A DNA stretch of 64,000 nucleotides, taken from contig NZ_JAUSVK010000001.1 in NCBI RefSeq assembly GCF_030814655.1, positions 5,525,001 through 5,589,000 of the forward strand, in the 5' to 3' direction. Source of the stretch: Labrys monachus (GTDB lineage: Bacteria; Pseudomonadota; Alphaproteobacteria; Rhizobiales; Labraceae). A program made the translations under genes and the position numbers. Below are positions 56,706 to 64,000 of this stretch, piece after piece; the stretch's first letter is position 1; each line of letters opens with the position of its first letter. The notes under the pieces are model-generated. The model was not told the DNA's origin. It did not search any database and saw only the letters and a program-made list of their open reading frames with translations.

Positions 56706-58223
56706 TCAGTTCACCTCAAGCAGCAAGCGTTCTTCGGAGAAATCGGCCCGGTCGAGGCATGTGCCGATCGATTTGTCGGCGACGCAGTAGATGCGGTCGC
56801 ACAGCTTCAGCATCTCGGGAAATTCGGCGCTGGCGATGAGGATGCTCGCACCGCCCCGCGCGAGGTCGCGGATCAGGCCGTAGAGCTCGGCCTTGCTGCC
56901 GACGTCCACCCCCTCGGTGGGATTGTCGAGGAGCAGGAGCGGCCTCGCCTTCCGGCTGCCATTGTCCATGCGGATCAGCCAGCGGCCGAAGGCGACCTTC
57001 TGCTGGTTTCCGCCCGACAGCTGGAGAATGTCCTGCCCGCGGCTGCGGCATTTGATGGCGAGGCGGCGGGTGGCCTCCTGCGCCGCCGCCGCGATGCCGC
57101 CGGCCTGCATGAAGCCGAAGCGGCTCTTTTCCGCCAGCGATCCGGTGAGCAGGTTCTCCTCGACCGACAGGCCGGGGAACAGCGCCTTCTTCAGCCTTTC
57201 GTCGGCGACGAGATAGACGCCGCGCGCGATGGCGTCCGGCACCGTGCGGGGACAGCCCGGCTCGCCATTGACCAGGATGTCGCCGCCGACGGGCCGGGGG
57301 CCGTCGCCGGCGAGCGTCTCCAGCACCTCGGTCTGGCCGCCGCCGAGCACGCCGGCGATGCCGACGACCTCGCCGGCATGGACGGTGAGCTCGGGAACTC
57401 GGAGCCCGGCGATCGTCGTGTCCTCAAGGCGGAGCGTGACCTTGCCGTGCACCTTGGAGCTCGACCAGTCGGTATCCTCGATGGCGCGGCCGACCATGCG
57501 GTGCACGATCTCTTCCGGCGTGGTCTGCGCCACCGGCCCGTCATGCACCTTGCGCCCGTCCTTGAGCACGACGACATGGTCGCATTGCTCGAAGATCTCG
57601 TTGAGGTGGTGGGAGATGAAGATGATGGCGAGGCCCTGCGCCTTCAGGTCCCGGAGGAAGGCGAACAGCTTCCGGCTCTCGTTGAGGGTGAGCGAGGCGG
57701 TGGGCTCGTCGAGGATGAGGATGGCCGGCTCGCTGACCAGCGCCTTGAGGATATCGAGGATCTTGTTCTCGCCGAGGCCGAGCTCGCCGCATTCGCGGTC
57801 GAGCGCGATATCGATGCCGAAACGGGACGCGATCCGCCGCGCCTCGGCATAGAGGGGGCCGTTGCGGATGAAGCCGGCGCGCAGCGGCTCACGCCCGAGC
57901 ATGATGTTCTCGGCCGCCGTCAGGCAGGGAATGATGGCGATCTGCTGATGCGCCACCGCGATGCCCGCCGCATGGGCGTCGCCGACGGACTGGATCGTCA
58001 CCGGCCGGCCGTCGATGCGGATCTCGCCGCGGTCGCTCCTCAGGGCGCCGCAGATGATCTTGATCAGCGTCGACTTGCCCGCGCCGTTGGCACCGACCAC
58101 CGCCAGCATCTCCCCGCCCCTCAGATCGAGGTCGACGTCGATGAGGGCCGGGTGGCCGTGGAAGCTCTTGCCTATCCCGCGCGCGCTGAGGCGCGGCTCC
58201 GCCGGGGCCACTGTCGCATGCAT
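56706..58223 (-). CDS. ribose-type ABC transporter ATP-binding protein
   Basis: 505 residues, two ABC domains. The first has GANGAGKSTLIKIICGA, LGLGENKILDILKAL in the signature region and ILILDEPTAS; the second has GVLGGGQTEVLETL, LSGGNQQKVAFGRW and LLLLDNPTEGVDVG. The first-domain signature lacks the usual LSxGxxQ (it reads LGLGENKI), a common feature of this group. Drives uptake with the permease. Confidence 0.92.
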   Translation of the reverse strand: MHATVAPAEPRLSARGIGKSFHGHPALIDVDLDLRGGEMLAVVGANGAGKSTLIKIICGALRSDRGEIRIDGRPVTIQSVGDAHAAGIAVAHQQIAIIPCLTAAENIMLGREPLRAGFIRNGPLYAEARRIASRFGIDIALDRECGELGLGENKILDILKALVSEPAILILDEPTASLTLNESRKLFAFLRDLKAQGLAIIFISHHLNEIFEQCDHVVVLKDGRKVHDGPVAQTTPEEIVHRMVGRAIEDTDWSSSKVHGKVTLRLEDTTIAGLRVPELTVHAGEVVGIAGVLGGGQTEVLETLAGDGPRPVGGDILVNGEPGCPRTVPDAIARGVYLVADERLKKALFPGLSVEENLLTGSLAEKSRFGFMQAGGIAAAAQEATRRLAIKCRSRGQDILQLSGGNQQKVAFGRWLIRMDNGSRKARPLLLLDNPTEGVDVGSKAELYGLIRDLARGGASILIASAEFPEMLKLCDRIYCVADKSIGTCLDRADFSEERLLLEVN

Positions 58224-58289
58224 TGGTCGTCTCCGCTTCGGCGAGTCCGACGGGCGAGCGGGAGGGGCCCGCCCGTCGGCATCGGCAGG

Positions 58290-59399
58290 CTACATCCCGG
58301 CGAGCGCGCGGTCGCGATAGATGTAATAGAGGTCCTGCGCATTGTAGGTCGGCGTGTTGGCGTCGGGGATGTTGACGCCCTTGACCAGCAGCGGCGCGGG
58401 GAACTCGACGGTCGGCACCGGCACCAGCTTCTTGACGTCGCCGCCCTTGCCGACGATCTCGTTGATCAGCCAGCCCGTATAGGCGCCCCACACTTCGAAG
58501 GCCTGCGCGGTGGTGGCGAGCAGCGGATAGTCCGGCTTGCGCATGCGGTCGAGCGCGGTTGGATGCCCGTCATGGCCGATGACGAAGATCTTGTCCTGCA
58601 GGCCGCGCGAGGCGATGACCTCGGCCGCCGCCATCGCCGGCTCGTCCCACGGGCACCAGATCACGTCGAGATCGGAGCCGTAGCGGGTCAGCCAGTCGCT
58701 GACGGTGTTCTGCGTGGTCTCGTAGAAGCCGGAATACTGGATGACGTGCTCGTCCTTGAGCGAGATCCACTCGTTCTCGGTCAGCGCCGTCTTCATCACC
58801 TTGCCGCGCTTGCGGGTGCCATGGTGGAAGTTCGCGATGACGGCGCAGATATTGGCCGACGTCTTGCCCTTGGCGAGCAGCGTGTCGATCATGAACTGCA
58901 CGGTCTGCGCGCTCATCGCGTAATTGTTGGAGGTGATGTCGGCGATGGCGGGCGACTGCCAGCCCGAATCGAGGCTGAAGAACGGAATCTTCGAGCTCGT
59001 CAGGCTGTCGAGCGCCGCCTTGGCCGCCGTCAAAGTGCCGTACATCACGAGGATGGCGTCGGACTTGGCGGTGATCGCATCCTCGATCTGGCTGACCAGC
59101 TGGCCGGGATCGCCCTTGGCATCGGTCTGGTTGATCTGCCAGACCTTGTCGAGGCCGGTCTTCTTCAGCCATTGCTGGAGCCCCGCCCAGGAACGCTGGT
59201 CGGACTGGGCCGACATCTGCTGGGCGACGACGGCGACCTTCAGGGGCTTGGCCGCCTGGGCATAGGCCGGGGTGCTGCCGAGCGTGAACTGGGCGAGCTG
59301 CGTGCCGCCGAGCACCGCGGCGGCGCCGGCCAGGCCCATGCCGCCGAGAAGGCCGCGGCGGGTCGGCCGTGCGATGTCGGGTTTTTCTTCATCCATCAT
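58290..59399 (-). CDS. sugar ABC transporter substrate-binding protein (Tat-exported)
   Basis: 369 residues. The N-terminus carries a twin-arginine signal (TRRGLLGGMGLAGAAAVLGG…AYAQA), so it is exported folded. The mature part is a ribose-type binding protein (KVAVVAQQMSAQSDQRSWAG, DAILVMYGTLTAAKAALDSL, PFFSLDSGWQSPAIADITSN, VIWCPWDEPAMAAAEVIASR). Two ATG codons (59399, 59396) follow GGAGGAA. 60 nt after the E2 gene. Confidence 0.92.
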   Translation of the reverse strand: MMDEEKPDIARPTRRGLLGGMGLAGAAAVLGGTQLAQFTLGSTPAYAQAAKPLKVAVVAQQMSAQSDQRSWAGLQQWLKKTGLDKVWQINQTDAKGDPGQLVSQIEDAITAKSDAILVMYGTLTAAKAALDSLTSSKIPFFSLDSGWQSPAIADITSNNYAMSAQTVQFMIDTLLAKGKTSANICAVIANFHHGTRKRGKVMKTALTENEWISLKDEHVIQYSGFYETTQNTVSDWLTRYGSDLDVIWCPWDEPAMAAAEVIASRGLQDKIFVIGHDGHPTALDRMRKPDYPLLATTAQAFEVWGAYTGWLINEIVGKGGDVKKLVPVPTVEFPAPLLVKGVNIPDANTPTYNAQDLYYIYRDRALAGM

Positions 59400-59459
59400 G
59401 TTTCCTCCGGTTTCGAATTGATCTTCGGCGTTGTTCTTGTTCTTGCTGTTGGGCGGCTC

Positions 59460-60725
59460 TCAGGCGATGAGGGCCGCCAGCCTTTGCGGCTGGTCCCATT
59501 GGGGCATGTGACCGGCTTCCGAAATGAAATGGACGGGCGTGGCGCTGCCGGCGGCGGTGGCCTGGATCCAGGGAATGATGCGATCCTCCAGCCCCCAGAC
59601 CAGGCGGGCTTTGCCCTGGCTGGCCGCGAGATCGGCGACGATGTCGACCTGCTGGCGCCCGTCGCGCACCAAGGCGGCCGCGAGGGCGTGCAGGCGCCCG
59701 CCGCCGAGCGAGGCGGCCATCGCGTCGAGCTGCGCAGCCGACAGCACGGGCGGGCGCAGCGCCACGCGGCGCAGGAGGTGGGCGAGGCCGCCCCCAGTGG
59801 CGGCATGGGCCATGCCGTCGATGAAGTCGGCATCGATGGCGCTGCCGAGGCCGGCCGGCGCGATCAGGGTGACGCGGCCGAGGCGGGCGCCGAGCCGGGC
59901 GGCGAGGCGCATGGCGACGGCGCCGCCGAGCGAATGGCCGACCAGTTCGGCATCGGCGAGCGGCAGCGCGTCGAGGAAGGCCGCAACGGCGTCCGTGAGG
60001 CCGTCGAGCCCTGCTTCCTCGAAATCGGTGGCGCCGTGCCCCGGCAGGTCGGGCGCGACGACCCTGCGCCCCTGCCGGGCGAGCAAGGCGGCGAGGACGG
60101 CCCAGGTCTGGCTGTCGCCGCCGAAGCCGTGCAGGAGGAGGACCGGCGCGCCCGCGCCGGCCTCGTTCCATGTCCGGTAGGCGATGCGCCCGGCCGGAAC
60201 GGCACAGAAGCGGATCCTCGGATCGTCGGCCGGTGCGGGCCGGCCGGTGGCGGCGACGAGACGCTCGACGTCATGCGCCTGGATCCGGGAGCGGCGCCCG
60301 GTGCCGCTGACGGTCTCGATGTCGATGCCGTTCTGCCGGGCGAGACGGCGGGCGAGCGGCGTGGCGCGCGACCGGCCGGCGGCGGCCGCAACGGCCGCGG
60401 GGGGAACGGGCGGCGCCGCGGGGGCGACGACGGGAGAGACAGGAGTGGCGGCGGGGGGCGCCGGAGCGGCGGCCTCGGCTTCGCCCGTCCCGCCTTCATA
60501 GCGGCACAGCGGCTCGCCGACATTGATCTGCGCCCCCTCGGCGGCGAGGATCTCGACGAGCACGCCGTCGCTCAGCGCCGGCAGTTCCACCACCGTCTTG
60601 TCGGTCTCGATCTCGACGATGGTCTCGCCGCGCTTGAAGGCGTCGCCGGGCTTCTTGAGCCAGCCGGCGACCCTTCCCTCCTCCATGGTCTCGCCCAGGC
60701 GCGGCAATGCAAGGATCGAAGCCAT
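59460..60725 (-). CDS. AcoC-like E2 acyltransferase: lipoyl domain + alpha/beta hydrolase
   Basis: 421 residues. Residues 1-77 form a biotinyl/lipoyl domain with the lipoylated Lys in IETDKTVVELPAL; a Pro/Ala linker follows; then a subunit-binding domain (RATPLARRLARQNGIDIETV) and an alpha/beta hydrolase domain with nucleophile GHSLGG and a late His in EAGHMPQWD. That order is the mark of the acetoin dehydrogenase E2 (AcoC), as distinct from pyruvate dehydrogenase E2, whose catalytic domain is unrelated. Overlaps the E1-beta stop (TGATG). Confidence 0.9.
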   Translation of the reverse strand: MASILALPRLGETMEEGRVAGWLKKPGDAFKRGETIVEIETDKTVVELPALSDGVLVEILAAEGAQINVGEPLCRYEGGTGEAEAAAPAPPAATPVSPVVAPAAPPVPPAAVAAAAGRSRATPLARRLARQNGIDIETVSGTGRRSRIQAHDVERLVAATGRPAPADDPRIRFCAVPAGRIAYRTWNEAGAGAPVLLLHGFGGDSQTWAVLAALLARQGRRVVAPDLPGHGATDFEEAGLDGLTDAVAAFLDALPLADAELVGHSLGGAVAMRLAARLGARLGRVTLIAPAGLGSAIDADFIDGMAHAATGGGLAHLLRRVALRPPVLSAAQLDAMAASLGGGRLHALAAALVRDGRQQVDIVADLAASQGKARLVWGLEDRIIPWIQATAAGSATPVHFISEAGHMPQWDQPQRLAALIA

Positions 60726-61699
60726 CAGCGCACCATCTTCTCGATGCTCTCGACGACGAGGTCGACCGTCGGGATGCTGGACCCTTCGAGCGCCTGCGAC
60801 ACCGAGATCGGGATGTCCTCGCCGGCGATGCGCAGGACGGGGTCCTCCAGATAGTCGAAGCATTCCTCGGAAATGCGGGCGCCGAGTTCGGCGGACACGC
60901 CCGCGGTGAGGACGCCTTCGCTCAGCGCCACGGCGCGGCCGGTGCGGTTGACCGAGGCGATCACCGTCGCCATGTCGAGCGGGTTGAGGGTGCGCAGGTC
61001 GATCACCTCGGCCTCGATGCCGCGCGTCGCCAGCGTCTTCGCCGCGTCGAGGGCGACATGCACCATGCGCGAATAGGTGACGATGGTGACGTGCTCGCCG
61101 CGGCGGCGCACCACGGCCTTGCCCCAGGGCGCGTCGGGCGTTTCGAGGTCGGCCTCCTCCTTCCTGGCATAGAGCGATTTGTGCTCGATGAAGACCACCG
61201 GGTCGGGCAGCGTCAGGCTGTGGCGCAGGAGATGGTAGGCGTCGCCCGCGGTGGCGGGCATGGCCAGGCGCAGGCCCGGCGTGTGCATGATCCAGGCTTC
61301 GAGGCTCTGGGAATGCTGAGCCCCGGCCGAGCGGCCGGTGCCGCCCTGGGTGCGCAGCACCATGGGAACGCCGATCTGGCCGCCGAACATGTAACGGATC
61401 TTGGCCGCCTGGTTGCCGACCTGGTCCATCGTCATGCCGAGGAAGTCGACATACATCAATTCGGCGACCGGACGCAGCCCGGTCATCGCCGCGCCCACGG
61501 CGGTGCCGATGATCGCCGGCTCGCTGATCGGCGTATCGATCAGCCGCTCCGGTCCGAACTGCCTGATGAGGTCCTTGGTGACGCCATAGGCGCCGCCATA
61601 GAGGCCGACCTCCTCGCCGATGACGACGACGCTGTCGTCGGCGACCATGGCGTCGTGCAGGGCCTGGCGCAGGGCGTCGCGGTATGTGATCTCGACCAT
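60725..61699 (-). CDS. E1 beta subunit, AcoB-like
   Basis: 324 residues, TPP-dependent dehydrogenase beta subunit: VVVIGEEVGLYGGAYGVTKD, RLIDTPISEPAIIGTAVGAA, LRTQGGTGRSAGAQHSQSLE and RVYSRMVHVALD-type helices. With the alpha subunit it decarboxylates or cleaves a 2-oxo acid or acetoin-like substrate. Ten nt after the alpha gene; TGATG overlap with E2. Confidence 0.93.
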   Translation of the reverse strand: MVEITYRDALRQALHDAMVADDSVVVIGEEVGLYGGAYGVTKDLIRQFGPERLIDTPISEPAIIGTAVGAAMTGLRPVAELMYVDFLGMTMDQVGNQAAKIRYMFGGQIGVPMVLRTQGGTGRSAGAQHSQSLEAWIMHTPGLRLAMPATAGDAYHLLRHSLTLPDPVVFIEHKSLYARKEEADLETPDAPWGKAVVRRRGEHVTIVTYSRMVHVALDAAKTLATRGIEAEVIDLRTLNPLDMATVIASVNRTGRAVALSEGVLTAGVSAELGARISEECFDYLEDPVLRIAGEDIPISVSQALEGSSIPTVDLVVESIEKMVR

Positions 61700-61709
61700 C
61701 GCTCTCTCC

Positions 61710-62726
61710 TCAGACGCGCGCCAGGATGCGGTCGATGCGGCTGCGCGCCGGCTCGGGCTCCGGCTGGCCGGCGCCATAGACGTCGCGGAACATCGAGGTC
61801 AGCGGCGGCGCCGGGGAGGCCGCGGTGAAGTCGATGGCGGCGCTCATCTCACGGGCGATCTGCGCATCGAGCGCATCGAGCTGCTCCGGCGTCGCCAGGG
61901 CCCGGGCGAGCAGGCCGGCGCGGGCATGCGCCACCGGATCGCGCTTGCGCCCGGTCTCCTCCTCCTCCGCGCTGCGATAGGGGCTCTTGTCCATGCGCCC
62001 GTGGCCGTAGAAGCGGAAGCAGGACACCGCCATGAAGCCGGGCTGGCCGGCCCGCGCGGCATCCATCATGCCCTGGGCGGCCTGGAACACGCTCTCGACG
62101 TCCTCGCCGTCCACCATCTCCGCTTTCAGGCCGAACGCTTCGGCGCGCTTGTCGAAGGCGGTCGAGCGGGTCGCCCGGTCGATGCGCGTGCCCATGCCGT
62201 ATTGGTTGTTGATGCAGACGAACAGCACCGGCAGCTCCCACAGGGCCGCCATGTTCATGCTCTCATAGAGGATGCCTTGCTGCATGGCGCCGTCGCCGAA
62301 GAAGGCGACGGAGACGGCATCCTTCTTCTGCCGCTTGTAGCTGAGGCCGGCGCCAACGACATGGGGAATGCCGCCGCCGACGATGGCGTTGGCGCCCAGA
62401 TGCCCCAGCGCCATGTCCGCGATGTGCATCGAGCCGCCCTTGCCACGGCAATAGCCCGTCTCCTTGCCGCCGATCTCGGCCATCATGCGGTCCGGCTCGG
62501 CGCCGCGGGCCAGGAAGATGCCGTGGCCGCGGTGATGGGTGGTGAAGCTGTCCTGCGGCTTCATCGCCGCGCAGACCCCGGCCGCGGCCCCCTCCTCGCC
62601 GATGGACAGGTGCAGCATCGACCCGGCCGAAAGGCCCCGCACATAGAGTTCGCCCACATGCTCCTCGAAGGTGCGGATGCGACGCATCGTACGGTAGAGA
62701 TCGAAAAGGGGCAGGTTGGACGACAT
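61710..62726 (-). CDS. E1 alpha subunit, AcoA-like
   Basis: 338 residues: MLHLSIGEEGAAAGVCAAM, HHRGHGIFLARGAEPDRMMA, ETGYCRGKGGSMHIADM and the TPP motif GDGAMQQGILYESMNM…INNQYGMGT. The phosphorylation loop seen in mitochondrial enzymes is irrelevant here. A GTG at 62735 could add three residues. Confidence 0.93.
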   Translation of the reverse strand: MSSNLPLFDLYRTMRRIRTFEEHVGELYVRGLSAGSMLHLSIGEEGAAAGVCAAMKPQDSFTTHHRGHGIFLARGAEPDRMMAEIGGKETGYCRGKGGSMHIADMALGHLGANAIVGGGIPHVVGAGLSYKRQKKDAVSVAFFGDGAMQQGILYESMNMAALWELPVLFVCINNQYGMGTRIDRATRSTAFDKRAEAFGLKAEMVDGEDVESVFQAAQGMMDAARAGQPGFMAVSCFRFYGHGRMDKSPYRSAEEEETGRKRDPVAHARAGLLARALATPEQLDALDAQIAREMSAAIDFTAASPAPPLTSMFRDVYGAGQPEPEPARSRIDRILARV

Positions 62727-62764
62727 GGGAACCACCGGAATCGGATCGGGAGACGGGCCTGGCC

Positions 62765-64000
62765 TCAGGCCCGTGCGGGATTGAAGGGCTTCAGCGCCGG
62801 ATAGAGCTGCGCGTAGCGCCTGTAGAGATCGTCATAGAGCGCGCTTTCCCGCGGCCGCGGCTCGATGCGCCGGCCGGGACGGACCATCGCCGCCATGCCC
62901 TCGTCGATGCTGGCGAAATGCCCGGCACCGACGCCGGCGAGGATCGCCGCGCCCAGCGAAGGCGCCTCGGTGGACGCCGGCACGCTGACCGGCAGGCCGG
63001 CGGTGTCGGCGTGGATCTGCAGCCAGAGGTCGGAGGAGGTCGCGCCGCCGCCGATGGTGATCTCGGTCGCGGTGAAGCCGGCGCCCCTCATGCCGTCGAG
63101 GATGGCCCGGGTGCCGAAGCAGATGCCCTCGATCGTCGCCCGGAACAGATGCGGCATGCCGTGGCCGAGCGTCAGGCCGACGAAGGCGCCGCGGGAGAGG
63201 GCATCGACATAGGGCGTCCGGTTGCCCTGGAAATGATCGAGCACCAGCAGGCCGTCGCAGCCGGGTTCCAGCGCCGCCGCCTCGGCGTTGAGCGCCGCCA
63301 GGTCCAGCGTGCCGCCGGCCAGGCGCCGCAGCCAGTTGATGATCGAGCCGGTCGAGGTCTGCCCGCCCTCGATGATGTGGAGACCGGGATAGACGGCGTC
63401 GGCATAGGTGCCCCACAGGCCGTCGACCGAGACGGGCGTCGCCGACACGCCGAACATCAGATGGGAGGAGCCGGTGATGAGCGCGAGCTGCCCGGGCTTC
63501 GACACGCCGAGGCCGATCATGCCGATGAAGGCGTCGGCCCCGCCCTGCGCGACCTTGACGGACAGGCCGAGGCCGAGATGGGCCGCCGCCTCCGCCGTCA
63601 GCGTGCCGATGACGTCGCCGGGCGCCACCACGTCCGCCGGCCATTTGTCGAGCAGGGCTTCCATGCCGAGCTTGGCGACGAGGCTGCGGGGATAGCCGCC
63701 GCGCAGCGTCGAGTAGTGCCAGCGCATGGAGACGTTGTCGAGGCTGGCGCAGCGTCTGCCCGTGAGGCGCAAGCTCATGAAATCCTGGTATTCGCAGATG
63801 GTGGCGGCCCGCTCGAAGATCCCGGGCTCGTGCCTGGCGATCCAGCGCGCCTTCGGGATCATCCATTCGGCGGAGACCGGGCCCCGGCCGTTGCAGTTCA
63901 CCACCAGAGCGGGATCGCCGGTGGCGAGCACTTCCGCGGCCTCGGCCTCGGCGCGCACATCCATCCAGATGATGGCCGGACGCAGCGCCTTGCCGGCGCG
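62765..64000 (-). CDS. FGGY-family carbohydrate kinase (partial, runs off right edge)
   Basis: 412 codons are visible; the N-terminal nucleotide-binding start lies beyond the window. IIWMDVRAEAEAAEVLATGD, QGGADAFIGMIGLGVSKPGQ, LVLDHFQGNRTPYVDALSRG and ATSSDLWLQIHADTAGLPVS are FGGY-kinase motifs (xylulokinase/ribulokinase/YgcE type). It would phosphorylate the imported sugar or polyol and is the first visible gene of the cluster, 38 nt before the E1-alpha gene. Confidence 0.92.
   Translation of the reverse strand, partial: RAGKALRPAIIWMDVRAEAEAAEVLATGDPALVVNCNGRGPVSAEWMIPKARWIARHEPGIFERAATICEYQDFMSLRLTGRRCASLDNVSMRWHYSTLRGGYPRSLVAKLGMEALLDKWPADVVAPGDVIGTLTAEAAAHLGLGLSVKVAQGGADAFIGMIGLGVSKPGQLALITGSSHLMFGVSATPVSVDGLWGTYADAVYPGLHIIEGGQTSTGSIINWLRRLAGGTLDLAALNAEAAALEPGCDGLLVLDHFQGNRTPYVDALSRGAFVGLTLGHGMPHLFRATIEGICFGTRAILDGMRGAGFTATEITIGGGATSSDLWLQIHADTAGLPVSVPASTEAPSLGAAILAGVGAGHFASIDEGMAAMVRPGRRIEPRPRESALYDDLYRRYAQLYPALKPFNPARA

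Noticed and set aside
57378-60854. Very long plus-strand open frame (about 1158 codons)
   Set aside because: It is antisense to the ABC ATPase, binding protein and E2 genes, whose protein motifs are complete; such frames arise from high GC and third-position bias.

Overview
The window is 64 kb of GC-rich, densely coded DNA from an alphaproteobacterium, most likely a member of the Hyphomicrobiales (Rhizobiales). Several features point there: a small heat-shock gene with a ROSE-type RNA thermometer followed by a DUF1150 gene, a NasS/NasT-controlled nitrate assimilation operon, neighbouring cspA and rpsU genes, and many ribose-type sugar ABC importers. Genus cannot be fixed from the sequence alone. 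No rRNA, tRNA or CRISPR array was seen.

Layout. (1) 1-11938 is mostly housekeeping and metabolism: a MOSC protein (cut by the left edge), a LysE-type exporter, DAHP synthase (aroG) behind an aromatic-residue leader peptide attenuator, an arylesterase, trans-aconitate methyltransferase (tam), an L-xylulose-reductase-like SDR, an Hsp70-like protein (YegD), ettA, an M50 membrane protease, an idonate-dehydrogenase-like enzyme and a CorA/ZntB transporter. (2) 12002-16640 is a mobile patch: two complete homologous group II introns head to tail with only 5 nt between them, next to a small palindromic element. (3) 17026-21831 is a sugar import operon: ROK regulator, ABC ATPase, binding protein, permease and SDR. 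(4) 21901-28272 holds an ArsR/SDR divergent pair, small conserved proteins, rpsU, cspA, a DUF883 protein and the hsp20-DUF1150 heat-shock operon. (5) 28477-35294 has cobB, hrcA, glxA-type regulator, mog, a transglutaminase and a SAF-domain oxidoreductase. (6) 35640-37620 has an IS5-family element inserted in a dispersed palindromic repeat and a decayed BrnT/BrnA toxin-antitoxin pair. (7) 37961-42906 is a second ribose-type ABC importer with a divergent LysR gene. (8) 43997-54828 is the nitrate assimilation locus: nasT, nasS, a leader with terminator and candidate NasT-binding hairpins, narK, an NAD(P)H/FAD oxidoreductase, nirA, a CysJ-like flavoprotein with an Fe-S motif, and nasA. (9) 54912-64000 is an eight-gene unidirectional catabolic cluster: FGGY kinase, AcoA/AcoB/AcoC-like 2-oxoacid (or acetoin-type) dehydrogenase, ribose-type ABC importer and SDR.

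How they work together. In the nitrate locus NarK imports nitrate, NasA reduces it to nitrite and NirA reduces that to ammonium, with the two flavoproteins as likely electron donors; NasS/NasT probably control read-through of the leader terminator. The last cluster looks like a complete import, phosphorylation, oxidation and cleavage route for a sugar or polyol whose identity is not evident; coupling it to an acetoin-dehydrogenase-like complex is its most unusual feature. The best RNA-level signals are the aroG attenuator, the ROSE thermometer with its heat-shock promoter, and the nas leader.
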